Of a stretch of DNA of 64,000 nt, positions 44,600-52,712 are shown one piece after another (position 1 is the first letter of the stretch; the number at the start of each line of letters is the position of its first letter). The notes beneath the pieces were generated by a model. The model worked only from the letters and a program-made list of their open reading frames with translations. It had not been told where the DNA came from and did not search any database. Source of the DNA: Streptomyces lanatus (GTDB taxonomy: Bacteria; Actinomycetota; Actinomycetes; Streptomycetales; Streptomycetaceae); NCBI RefSeq assembly GCF_014655715.1, contig NZ_BNBM01000005.1, positions 124,001-188,000 of the forward strand, in the 5' to 3' direction. Made by a program: the position numbers and the translations under genes.

Positions 44600-45544
44600 A
44601 TGGAACTTGCCTACATTCCCAGCCCGTCGCGCGGGGTCATCAACCTCGGACCGATTCCGCTGCGCGGCTACGCCTTCTGCATCATCATCGGTGTCTTCGT
44701 AGCCGTCTGGCTCGGCAACAAACGCTGGATCGCCCGGGGCGGACGGTCCGGCACGGTGGCCGACATCGCGGTCTGGGCCGTCCCGTTCGGACTGGTCGGC
44801 GGGCGCCTCTACCACGTGATCACGGACTACGAGCTGTACTTCAGCGAGGGCCGTGACTGGGTGGACGCCTTCAAGATCTGGGAGGGCGGCCTCGGCATCT
44901 GGGGCGCGATCGCGCTGGGCGCCGTGGGTGCCTGGATCGGCTGCCGCCGCCGTGGCATCCCGCTGCCGGCCTACGCCGACGCCATCGCTCCCGGAATCGC
45001 CCTCGCGCAGGCGATCGGCCGCTGGGGCAACTGGTTCAACCAGGAGCTGTACGGCCGGGCGACCGATCTCCCGTGGGCCCTGAAGATCACGTCCTCCGCG
45101 GACGGACGCGTCCCGGGCACCTACCACCCGACGTTCCTGTACGAGTCGCTGTGGTGCATCGGTGTCGCGGTGCTGGTGATCTGGGCCGACCGCCGCTTCA
45201 AGCTCGGGCACGGGCGGGCGTTCGCGCTGTACGTCGCCGCGTACTGCGTCGGCCGGTTCTGGGTCGAGTACATGCGCGTCGACGACGCCCACCACATCCT
45301 CGGTCTGCGGCTGAACAACTGGACGGCGCTGATCGTCTTCCTGCTCGCGGTGATCTACATCGTGGTGTCGGCGAAGAAGCGGCCCGGACGGGAAGCCGTC
45401 GTGGAGCCCGGCGCGGATGCGAGTGCCTCCGGCGGTGAGGCCGACGGCGAGAAGGCCGAGGCGGCTGAGGTGGACTCCTCCGACTCCGACGAGGAGAGCA
45501 AGAAAGAAGCGAGCGACGAGGCCGAGTCGGCGAAAAAGAGCTGA
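44600..45544 (+). CDS. lgt: Prolipoprotein diacylglyceryl transferase
   Basis: 314 aa membrane enzyme that transfers diacylglycerol to the lipobox cysteine of prolipoproteins. Seven hydrophobic segments; opening PSPSRGVINLGPIPLRGYAF; the family signature GRWGNWFNQELYG is at ~140-152, with the essential arginine; and YHPTFLYESLW follows. The C-terminal ~40 residues form an acidic/Lys-rich cytosolic tail (ASDEAESAKKS), common in actinobacterial Lgt. Its ATG follows TAGCGT by ten bases, so the leader is very short. Works with LspA at 4470. Confidence 0.96.
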   Translation: MELAYIPSPSRGVINLGPIPLRGYAFCIIIGVFVAVWLGNKRWIARGGRSGTVADIAVWAVPFGLVGGRLYHVITDYELYFSEGRDWVDAFKIWEGGLGIWGAIALGAVGAWIGCRRRGIPLPAYADAIAPGIALAQAIGRWGNWFNQELYGRATDLPWALKITSSADGRVPGTYHPTFLYESLWCIGVAVLVIWADRRFKLGHGRAFALYVAAYCVGRFWVEYMRVDDAHHILGLRLNNWTALIVFLLAVIYIVVSAKKRPGREAVVEPGADASASGGEADGEKAEAAEVDSSDSDEESKKEASDEAESAKKS

Positions 45545-45563
45545 GGCTGCGTAGTACGGCGAT

Positions 45564-45593
45564 GAGGGCGCTCGGAATTCTCCGGGCGCCCTC
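45564..45593. terminator. Bidirectional terminator between lgt and citE
   Basis: GAGGGCGC (45564-45571) pairs with GCGCCCTC (45586-45593); the stem extends inward with TCGGA/TCCGG, one mismatch. It lies between convergent stops. Confidence 0.8.
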
Positions 45594-45607
45594 GTTCTGT
45601 GCACCGG

Positions 45608-46444
45608 TCAGCGTCGCCGGGCCAGCGCCAGGGTCCGGTGGGCCGCCGTCACCACCGCCGCGTCGATGAAGGTGCCGTCCTGGAGGGCCTGGGCGCCCTG
45701 GTCAGTGGTGGCCGCCTTGATGACCGTCTCCGCCTGTTCCAGTTCCTCCTCCGTGGGGAGGTAGGCCCGTTCGATCACCGGGAGCTGGCGGGGGTGGATG
45801 GCGGCCCGGCCCAGGAAGCCCAGGGTGCGGCCGTGGGCGCAGGAGGCCGCCAGGCCCTCAAGGTCGCGGATGTCGGGGTGGATCGACTGGGACGGCGGGG
45901 GCAGACCCGCCGCCCGTGCGGCCACGACGACACGGGAGCGGGACCAGTCGAGGCCCGCGTCGCCCCGTACGCCCAGGTCGGTCCGCAGGTCCGCTTCGCC
46001 GAGGGAGATGCCGTGGAGTGCGGGGTGGGCGGTGGCGATCGCGTGGGCGTGCTCGATGCCCAGGGCCGATTCCAGCAGGGCGTGCAACGGGGTCGTGCCC
46101 GGTGCGGTGGCCGGGGTGGTCTGGGCGAGGTGGATGATCTGCTCGGCGGATGTCACCTTCGGCAGACGGAGGCCGGACAGGCCGGGGAGTGCGGCGAGGG
46201 TCGCGAGGTCCTTGGCCGCATCTGGGGTGCCCGGGGCGTTCACCCGGACCTGGACGGGGACGGGGTGCTCGGCATCGGAGAGCAGGTCGGCCGTGGCCGC
46301 CCTGGCGTAGTCCTTGCGGTCGGGGGCCACCGCGTCCTCGAGGTCGACGATGACGATGTCGGCGCCCGAGACCAGCGCCTTGGCCACCACACGCGGGCGG
46401 TCACCGGGGGCGTACAGCCAGGTCAGAGGGTATGGGGCGGTCAC
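45608..46444 (-). CDS. CitE-type HpcH/HpaI aldolase/citrate lyase family protein
   Basis: 278 aa barrel enzyme of the CoA-ester lyase family (citrate lyase beta, citramalyl-CoA or malyl-CoA lyase like). Motifs: WLYAPGDRPRVVAKAL, SGADIVIVDLEDAVAPDRK (metal-binding Glu/Asp), VRVNAPGTPDAAKDLA, LHALLESALGI, GISLGEADLRTDLG and a C-terminal IHPRQLPVIERAY. It is the last gene of a seven-gene operon; GTG 46444 overlaps the CaiB stop by four bases. The pairing with a CaiB-type transferase suggests activation of an organic acid to its CoA ester and cleavage; the acid is unknown. Confidence 0.9.
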   Translation of the reverse strand: MTAPYPLTWLYAPGDRPRVVAKALVSGADIVIVDLEDAVAPDRKDYARAATADLLSDAEHPVPVQVRVNAPGTPDAAKDLATLAALPGLSGLRLPKVTSAEQIIHLAQTTPATAPGTTPLHALLESALGIEHAHAIATAHPALHGISLGEADLRTDLGVRGDAGLDWSRSRVVVAARAAGLPPPSQSIHPDIRDLEGLAASCAHGRTLGFLGRAAIHPRQLPVIERAYLPTEEELEQAETVIKAATTDQGAQALQDGTFIDAAVVTAAHRTLALARRR

Positions 46445-47634
46445 AGGGTCCCTTCCTCGCGCAGGGCCGTCAGCTCGGCGGGGGTCAGGCCCAGGCCGGT
46501 GAGGATCTCGTCGGTGTCCGCGCCGTGCGGGCGGCCCGTCCAGCGGATCGTGCCGGGGGTGGCCGAGAGGCGGAAGAGGACGTTCTGCATACGGACCGGG
46601 CCGAGTTCCGGGTCGTCGACGGTGGTGATGGTGTCGAGGGCCGCGTACTGGGGGTCGGTCATCACATCCCGTACGTCCTGGATGGGGGCCACCGCCGCCT
46701 CCGCCTTCTCGAAGGCGGCGAGGACGTCGGCGCGGGTGTGGCGGGCGATCCAGTCGCCGACCGCCCGGTCGAGGACGTCGGCGTGGCGGGCCCGGTCGGC
46801 GCCGGTCGCGAACCATGGTTCGTCGATCACTTCCGGGCGTCCCACCAGGTGCATCACCCGCTCGGCGATGGACTGGGCGGAGGTGGAGACGGCGACCCAG
46901 GTGCCGTCCGCGGTGCGGTAGGTGTTGCGCGGGGCGTTGTTGGCGGAGCGGTTGCCGGTGCGCTGCTGGACGTAGCCGAGCTGGTCGTACCAGGTGGGCT
47001 GGGGGCCGAGGGCCAGCAGCATCGGTTCGATGAGGGCCATGTCGACGACCTGCCCCTCGCCGGTGCGCTCGCGGGCGGCGAGGGCCGTCATCACCGCGTA
47101 CGACGTCGCCAGGGCCGCGATCGAGTCGGCCAGGCCGAACGGCGGGAGCGTCGGGGGCGCGTCCGGTTCGCCGGTGATCGCCGCGAAGCCGCTCATCGCC
47201 TCGGCGAGGGTGCCGAAGCCGGGGCGGTGGGCGTAGGGGCCGAACTGGCCGAAGCCGGTGACGCGGGTGAGGACCAGGCGGGGGTTGGCGGCGGAGAGTT
47301 CGGGCCAGCCGAGATCCCATTTCTCCAGGGTGCCGGGGCGGAAGTTCTCGATGACGACGTCCGCGGTCGCGGCCAGGCGCAGCAGGGTGGCGCGGCCGCC
47401 CGGCTTGGAGAGGTTCAGGGTGATCGTGCGCTTGTTGCGGCCGAGCACCTTCCACCACAGGCCCACGCCGTCCTTCGAGGGGCCGTGGCCGCGGGAGGGG
47501 TCGGGTTTCGTGGGGTGCTCGACCTTGATGACCTCCGCGCCGAAGTCGCCGAGCATCGTCGCGGCCAGCGGACCGGCGAAGAGGGTGGCCAGGTCGAGGA
47601 CGCGCAGGCCGGTCAGGGGTGCCTGTTCGGTCAT
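46441..47634 (-). CDS. CaiB/BaiF-family (class III) CoA-transferase
   Basis: 397 aa. Opening LTGLRVLDLATLFAGPLAATMLGDFGAEVIKVEHP, then RNKRTITLNLSKPGGRATLLRLAATADVVIENFRPGTLEKWDLG (shortened here; key: NKRTITLNL and VIENFRPGT), and the likely Asp nucleophile in FGLADSIAAL. These interlocked dimers move CoA between carboxylic acids. ATG 47634 overlaps the ribokinase stop, and the end overlaps citE, so transferase and lyase are translationally coupled and probably act in sequence. Confidence 0.92.
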   Translation of the reverse strand: MTEQAPLTGLRVLDLATLFAGPLAATMLGDFGAEVIKVEHPTKPDPSRGHGPSKDGVGLWWKVLGRNKRTITLNLSKPGGRATLLRLAATADVVIENFRPGTLEKWDLGWPELSAANPRLVLTRVTGFGQFGPYAHRPGFGTLAEAMSGFAAITGEPDAPPTLPPFGLADSIAALATSYAVMTALAARERTGEGQVVDMALIEPMLLALGPQPTWYDQLGYVQQRTGNRSANNAPRNTYRTADGTWVAVSTSAQSIAERVMHLVGRPEVIDEPWFATGADRARHADVLDRAVGDWIARHTRADVLAAFEKAEAAVAPIQDVRDVMTDPQYAALDTITTVDDPELGPVRMQNVLFRLSATPGTIRWTGRPHGADTDEILTGLGLTPAELTALREEGTL

Positions 47635-48524
47635 TTCGCGTACCGTTCCTCGATCTCGGGGCGGTACGGCATCGCGATCGTCGCGCCCTCTCGCTGGACC
47701 GACAGCGCGGCCGCCGCGGCCGCCCAGGCCAGCGCGTCCGGCATCGGGCGGCCCTCGCCGAGCGCCACCGCGAGGGCGCCGACGAAGGTGTCACCGGCTC
47801 CGGTGGAGTCGATGGCGGTGACCTTCGGGGCGGGGACGGTCAGGGGTTCGGCGCCGCGGGTGACGTACAGGCTGCCCGAGGCGCCCAGGGTGACGACCAC
47901 CTCGGGCACCCGGTCGAGCAGTGCGGTGGCCGCCTCGCGGGGGTCGGTGCGGCCGGTGAGGGTGGTGGCCTCGTGCTCGTTGGGGACCAACAGGTCGATG
48001 GCGGCGAGGAGTTCGTCCGGCAGCGGTCGGGCGGGGGACGGGGTGAGGATCGTACGGACGTCGTGGCGGCGGGCGGCCAGGGCGCCGGCGAGGACCGCGG
48101 CGAGCGGGATCTCCAGCTGGAGCAGCAGGGTGTCGGCGTCGGCGATGACGCCCTCGTCGCCGGGGCTGAGGTGGTCCAGGGTGCCGTTCGCGCCGGGGAT
48201 CACGACGATCGCGTTGCCGCCCTCGTCGTCCACGACGATGTGCGCGGTGCCGGAGGGGCCCTCGACCGTGCGGAGGTCGTCGGTGTCGACGCCGGAGTGT
48301 TCGAGGGTGGAGCGGAGGTGGGTGCCGTAGGCGTCGTTGCCGACGGCGCCGATCATCAGGACGTCGCCGCCCGCGCGGGCCGCCGCGATGGCCTGGTTGG
48401 CGCCCTTGCCGCCGGGGATCGTACGGAACTCCCGGCCCGTCACGGTCTCGCCGCGCTGCGGGGCCTTCTCGACATAGGTGACTAGATCCATGTTCGTGCT
48501 GCCGAGCACGACGATGCCGGTCAT
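47631..48524 (-). CDS. rbsK: Ribokinase (PfkB family)
   Basis: 297 aa sugar kinase. Ribokinase hallmarks: opening VVLGSTNMDLV, the GGKGANQA motif at residues 38-45, VIPGANG, VVTLGASG and the anion hole/catalytic Asp245 in AIDSTGAGDTF. The ribokinase-type GGKGANQA (rather than adenosine- or fructokinase patterns) supports ribose as substrate, forming ribose 5-phosphate. There is no adjacent Rbs ABC transporter, RbsD or LacI regulator, so the ribose probably comes from inside, from the neighbouring glycohydrolases. ATGA overlap with the gene before it. Confidence 0.9.
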   Translation of the reverse strand: MTGIVVLGSTNMDLVTYVEKAPQRGETVTGREFRTIPGGKGANQAIAAARAGGDVLMIGAVGNDAYGTHLRSTLEHSGVDTDDLRTVEGPSGTAHIVVDDEGGNAIVVIPGANGTLDHLSPGDEGVIADADTLLLQLEIPLAAVLAGALAARRHDVRTILTPSPARPLPDELLAAIDLLVPNEHEATTLTGRTDPREAATALLDRVPEVVVTLGASGSLYVTRGAEPLTVPAPKVTAIDSTGAGDTFVGALAVALGEGRPMPDALAWAAAAAALSVQREGATIAMPYRPEIEERYAK

Positions 48525-49912
48525 GGGTGGCGGGCCTCCGAGGGGGTGAGCCGGTGGGTGAGGTGGGCCAGGGCGTCGAAGCCGGTGCCGTCGAAGTCGG
48601 CGACGGAGGTGGCGAGGCGGTTCTTGAGGGGGGCCGTCCAGTGGTCGGGGATCGCGGAGGGGGAGCCGGCGAGGAGGGCGGCGACGCTGCCCGCGGTCGC
48701 GCCGTTGGAGTCGGTGTCCCAGCCGCCCGACACGGCACGGCGGACGGAGCCGGTGAAGTCGCCGTTCGCGTGGGTGAGGGCGGCGGCGATCAGAGCGGTG
48801 TTGGGGATGGCGTGGACCCAGTGGTGGGTGGGCGCGTGGGTGGCGTGGAGTTCGTCGACGACCTTGTCGAAGTCCGGGGTGGATTCGGCCAGTTGGATGG
48901 CGTGGCGTACGGCCTGGGCGAGTCGGGCGCCGGGGGGAATCACCGTGAGGCCGGTGCGGAGGCAGGTGTGGATGTCGTGGGTGCCGGTCGCCGCGGTGGC
49001 GATGGTGGCGGCCGTGAACATCGCCGCGTAGACGCCGTTCGCGGTGTGGGTGAGGGTGGCGTCGCGGTGGGCCTGCTCGGCCGCGGCGGCCGGGTCGCCG
49101 GGGTTGGTCCAGCCGTGGACGTCCGCGCGGATCAGGGCGCCGATCCATTCGCGGAAGGGGTTGCGGTGGCGGGCCGTGTGCGGGGGTTCGATGCCGGTGA
49201 GGAGGTTGCGGTACGCGACGCGCTCGGCGGTGAAGGTGCGGCCGGCCGGGAGTTCGTCCAGCCAGAGGCGGGCCACGTCGGCGGTGGTGAAGTCGCTGCC
49301 GTGGCGGCTGAGCAGGAGGAGGTTGAGGAGGGGGTAGTTGAGGTCGTCGTCCTCGGGCATGCCGTCGATGTTCTCGGCGAGGGAGGTGTGCGCCGAGCGG
49401 CGGTTCCAGGGGTGGGCCGCGAGGAGCTCCGGGGGGACCCCGCGGGCGGTGAAGTAGGTGCTCAGGGGCCAGTTGCCGGTGGATCTGGCCAGTTGGCGGA
49501 TGGCTTCCAGGGGGAGCTTCTCCACCGGTTTGCCGAGCAGGCAGCCGACGGCCCGGCCCAGCCAGGCGGCCTCGTAGCGGGCCAGGGTCGCGACGCCTGC
49601 CGTGGCCGGGGCGCCTGCCGCGGTCGGGGCGGGCCAGGAGGGGCAGTTGGCCCTGATCCTCGTGAGATCGGTGGGTTCGAGGTCCGACAGCCTGCTCGGC
49701 AGGTCCGCCAGTTCGTCCAGAAGGTCCTCGGCCAGGGTGCGCAGATACCTCGACGCCGGTTCGGGGGACGCCCCCGCGCGCAGCGGTGCCTGACCGCCGC
49801 CCGCCGCGCTCCAACGCGCCGCGATCGCCGACGGCTCACGTCCGTCCAGGGCCGCCTGCCGTAGCTCATGGCCGATCAGGTCCTCCGGCTGGACCCAGGT
49901 CAGTCGGAGCAT
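48521..49912 (-). CDS. ADP-ribosylglycohydrolase-fold protein D (divergent metal site)
   Basis: 463 aa, fourth gene of the operon. A ~105-residue N-terminal extension precedes the ARH-type helical domain. The opening is LGRAVGCLLGKPVEKLP, where the usual GD is GC; the first metal motif is MPEDDDLNYP (acidic residues ~187-190) in place of TDDT; the C-terminal motif GGWDTDSNGATAG (Asp399, Asp401) is intact. The combination resembles the ADP-ribosylglycohydrolase branch that acts on larger substrates, but the specificity is unknown. ATG 49912 overlaps the previous stop by 13 bases. Confidence 0.88.
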   Translation of the reverse strand: MLRLTWVQPEDLIGHELRQAALDGREPSAIAARWSAAGGGQAPLRAGASPEPASRYLRTLAEDLLDELADLPSRLSDLEPTDLTRIRANCPSWPAPTAAGAPATAGVATLARYEAAWLGRAVGCLLGKPVEKLPLEAIRQLARSTGNWPLSTYFTARGVPPELLAAHPWNRRSAHTSLAENIDGMPEDDDLNYPLLNLLLLSRHGSDFTTADVARLWLDELPAGRTFTAERVAYRNLLTGIEPPHTARHRNPFREWIGALIRADVHGWTNPGDPAAAAEQAHRDATLTHTANGVYAAMFTAATIATAATGTHDIHTCLRTGLTVIPPGARLAQAVRHAIQLAESTPDFDKVVDELHATHAPTHHWVHAIPNTALIAAALTHANGDFTGSVRRAVSGGWDTDSNGATAGSVAALLAGSPSAIPDHWTAPLKNRLATSVADFDGTGFDALAHLTHRLTPSEARHP

Positions 49913-51075
49913 TCTCGGCCCCCCAGTGCGGCGAACGCCGCCTCGTGCGCCCGGCGTCGGCGTACGTCCCGGGCGTGGATCTCCCTGGTGACCTCGGTCA
50001 GTGTGCGGGACGGTGCCCACAGGTCCAGCCGGCTGGCCTCCGCGACCGTCTTCGACCAGTCCTCGGGCACCGGTGAGCCGAGGGCGCCGGCCAGGGCGCC
50101 GGCCATCGTCGCGATGGAGTCGCAGTCGCGGCCGTAGTTCACCGCGCCCAGGACCGCCCGGCGGAAGTCGCCGTCCGCGATCAGCAGCATGGCCAGGGCG
50201 ACGGGGAGTTCCTCGATGGCGTGCAGCCGGGAGGGGCGGCGGGCACCGAGGGAGGGGCGGCGGTAGTCGGGGCCCACGGTGTCGTACGGGGCGATCGCCG
50301 CCCGCAGTGGGGCGAGGGCCGACTCGAAGTCCGTGTGGGCGCCCGCCACTTCGCAGGTCTTCTCGATCGCCTCCCTCGTCCCGTCCCTCGCCAGGGACAG
50401 ACAGGCCGCGACGACCGAGTCCGGTGTGGCGCCCGGGGCGCAGGCCGCCGCCACGGCCGCCGCGAAGACACCCGCCGCCTCACGGCCGTACGACGACTGA
50501 TGCGCGCCCGCGATGTCCAGCGCCTCGGCGTAGGCGGTGGATGGATCGGCCGCGTTGACCAGGCCGACCGGGGCCATGTACATCGCCGCACCGCAGTTGA
50601 CGATGTTGCCGACGCCGGCCTCCCGTGGGTCGACGTGGCCGTAGTGGAGGCGGGCCACCAGCCATTTCTCCGCGAGGAAGACGCGGTGCAGGGGGAGGGC
50701 CTCCGCCTCCAGTTCCGGGATCCAGCGCGGGTTCGTCATCAGGTCCGGGACCAGGTGGTCGGCGATCGCGTACGCGTCCAGGTGGTCGCGGACCTGGGCG
50801 TAGACGCGGATCAGCGCATGCGTCAGCAACGTGTCGTCGGTGACGTGCCCGTCGCCCTTGTGGTACGGCGCGATGGGGCGGGCCGTACGCCAGGCGTCGC
50901 CGTTCCAGGGGCCGACGATGCCGTGGATACGGCCGCCGTGGCGCTGCAGGATCTGGTCGGGGGAGTAGCCCTCCACCGGGCCGCCGAGGGCGTCGCCGAC
51001 CGCCGCTCCGACCAGGGCGCCGGTGATCCGCTCATCGAGACGCGGACCACCGCTCTGTTGTGCTTTGGGCGTCAT
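49900..51075 (-). CDS. ADP-ribosylglycohydrolase-fold protein C (complete metal site)
   Basis: 391 aa with full DraG/ARH motifs: GALVGAAVGDALGGPVEGY (residues ~19-36), HVTDDTLLTHAL (Thr79-Asp80-Asp81-Thr82) and NYGRDCDSIATMAGALAGALG near residue 330. These ligate the binuclear Mg/Mn centre that hydrolyses N- or O-glycosidic bonds of ADP-ribose or ribosides. An extra C-terminal helix region ends RRRRAHEAAFAALGGRE. The start is ATG 51075; ATG 51087, in an ATGA overlap with gene B, is also possible. Confidence 0.9.
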   Translation of the reverse strand: MTPKAQQSGGPRLDERITGALVGAAVGDALGGPVEGYSPDQILQRHGGRIHGIVGPWNGDAWRTARPIAPYHKGDGHVTDDTLLTHALIRVYAQVRDHLDAYAIADHLVPDLMTNPRWIPELEAEALPLHRVFLAEKWLVARLHYGHVDPREAGVGNIVNCGAAMYMAPVGLVNAADPSTAYAEALDIAGAHQSSYGREAAGVFAAAVAAACAPGATPDSVVAACLSLARDGTREAIEKTCEVAGAHTDFESALAPLRAAIAPYDTVGPDYRRPSLGARRPSRLHAIEELPVALAMLLIADGDFRRAVLGAVNYGRDCDSIATMAGALAGALGSPVPEDWSKTVAEASRLDLWAPSRTLTEVTREIHARDVRRRRAHEAAFAALGGRECSD

Positions 51076-51083
51076 GCCCCGAA

Positions 51084-52712
51084 TCATCCTCCTGGTCGGG
51101 CCGGTTGTGCGGCTTCCAGGAGTTCGGCGAGTTCCACCAGGTCGGTGCCGGTGAGGCGGGGGAGTACACAGCCGGAGAGGGTGCGGCAGGTGTCGCGCCA
51201 GGTGGTGGGGATCGATGCGCCGCCGCCCAACGCGCCGGTCAGCGCGCCTGCCAGGGCCGGTGCCGAGTCCGCGACGCGGGAGAGGCACGCCGCGGCGGGG
51301 ACCGCGTCGGCGATACGGCCGTCCGCGGCGACCGTGAGGGCGAGGGCGACCGGGACGGTTTCGGCGGCGGCGATGCCGTAGCTGTAGACGTGGTCGACGA
51401 TCTGGTGTTCGAGGAGGGGGATCAGGGCGAAGGCGTTGTTCGTGGAGCGCGCCAGGTGCAGGGCGTGGCGGGCGTTTCTGCCGATCTCTGTTTCCTCGGG
51501 GAGTTCGGCTAGGGCCGCGGCCACGCATTCGCTGGGTTTCGCGCCGGTCAGGGCCAGTGCCACCGCCGCTGCCATCGCTCTCGCTCCGTGTACGCCGTCG
51601 CCGTCCTGGGTGTAGCGGGCGTCGAACTCGGCGAGATCGGCGGCGCCGTGGGGGTCGCCGGGGTGGGCGACGGCGAGGACGCAGGCGCGGATGCAGGCGG
51701 CGTCGTCGAAGTAGTGCGGGTTGTCATGGCCGGTGGCGGGTGGGCGTAGGCCGGTGGCGAGGTTGCCCAGTCCGGCGCGGACGGAGATGCGGGCGCGGAG
51801 GGGGAGGATGGCGGACTCGATCTCTGGGGCGCGGTCCGCTGCCGCGGCGATCTCGTCTGCGAGGGCGCTCCAGGTGAGGTCGATCGCGGCTCTGGTGCGG
51901 CGTTCTCGGCTGAGGTCGCCGAGGGCTGTGTCGTCGCCGGCTCGTAGTACTGCCTCCGCGGTGAAGGCCGCCCATTCCGTGTCGTCGGAGGGGCCCAGGC
52001 GGAGGGGCTCCGGGGGTTGGTTGAGGGCGATGGGGACGGGGAGGGTGGTGGTCGCGTTGTGTTCGGCGAAGGTGTCGAGTTCGCGGGTCAGGCGGCGGGT
52101 CCACTCCGGCATGCGGGCGGCTCTGTGGCGGGCGGCGGGCCATCCGGCGGCGTCGCCTGCGGCTAGGCCGAGGAGGAGGCCGAGGACTTTTTGACCGGCC
52201 TCGGCCTCGGCTTCGCCTTCGCCTTCGGGCTGAGTGTTCCCAACCGCACCGCCCGTGCGGGTTTCGTTGTCGGGTGCGGGTGGCCCTTGTGGGGCGGGGG
52301 CGCCGTTGGCGGGTGCGGGTGGGGGGTGTGGGGTGTGCCCGCCGTTGTCGGGTGCGGGTGGGGGGTGTAGGGCGGCCCCGCTGTCGGCGGGAGGGTGTGG
52401 GGCATGCGGGGTGTACGCGTCGTCGGCGGGAACGGGTGGACTCTGAGGTACGCCCTCGTCGTCGGTGCCTGTGAGTCGGCTCTGTGCGGTGTCCTCGTCG
52501 TCGGTGCCTGTGAGTCGGCTCTGTGCGGTGTCCTCGTCGTCGGTGCCTGTGAGTCGGCTCTGCGCGGTGTCCTCCTCGTCGGCGCCCGTCAGTCGGCCCT
52601 GCCCGGTGCCCTCGCCGTCGGCAGCTCCCGATTCGGTCGGCTCCGTCGTCGCCGTGGGGTCGGGCGAGCCGTTCCCTGTCGCCCCCTCGTCCCAGGGAAC
52701 CGGCGGCGTCAC
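51084..52712 (-). CDS. ADP-ribosylglycohydrolase-fold protein B with low-complexity repeat N-terminus
   Basis: 542 aa. Residues 1-172 are low-complexity: four 13-residue repeats of the type RLTGTDDEDTAQS (residues 40-91), then Pro-rich repeats (PPPAPDNGGHTPHPP). The ARH-like domain follows from ~175: GLLLGLAAGDAAGWPAARH, then GPSDDTEWAAF (Asp243, Asp244), but the C-terminal motif is SRVADSAPALAG, lacking the first aspartate of the usual DxD. The second metal site is therefore altered and activity may be weak, changed or lost. ATGA overlap with gene A. Confidence 0.82.
   Translation of the reverse strand: MTPPVPWDEGATGNGSPDPTATTEPTESGAADGEGTGQGRLTGADEEDTAQSRLTGTDDEDTAQSRLTGTDDEDTAQSRLTGTDDEGVPQSPPVPADDAYTPHAPHPPADSGAALHPPPAPDNGGHTPHPPPAPANGAPAPQGPPAPDNETRTGGAVGNTQPEGEGEAEAEAGQKVLGLLLGLAAGDAAGWPAARHRAARMPEWTRRLTRELDTFAEHNATTTLPVPIALNQPPEPLRLGPSDDTEWAAFTAEAVLRAGDDTALGDLSRERRTRAAIDLTWSALADEIAAAADRAPEIESAILPLRARISVRAGLGNLATGLRPPATGHDNPHYFDDAACIRACVLAVAHPGDPHGAADLAEFDARYTQDGDGVHGARAMAAAVALALTGAKPSECVAAALAELPEETEIGRNARHALHLARSTNNAFALIPLLEHQIVDHVYSYGIAAAETVPVALALTVAADGRIADAVPAAACLSRVADSAPALAGALTGALGGGASIPTTWRDTCRTLSGCVLPRLTGTDLVELAELLEAAQPARPGG
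52454..52609. repeat. Four tandem 39-bp repeats coding 13-residue units
   Basis: Units start at 52454, 52493, 52532 and 52571. The first two are identical, the third has one change and the fourth is degenerate. They encode the RLTGTDDEDTAQS-type repeats of glycohydrolase-fold protein B. The in-frame unit length allows copy-number change without frameshift. Confidence 0.9.

Noticed and set aside
52454-52609. Regular 39-bp repeats considered as a CRISPR array
   Set aside because: Units are directly adjacent with no spacers and are in frame within a protein-coding gene; no cas genes nearby.
51084-52712. Frameshift or pseudogene in glycohydrolase-fold protein B
   Set aside because: The frame is uninterrupted over 542 codons, coupled at both ends and keeps several family motifs; only the C-terminal metal motif is altered.
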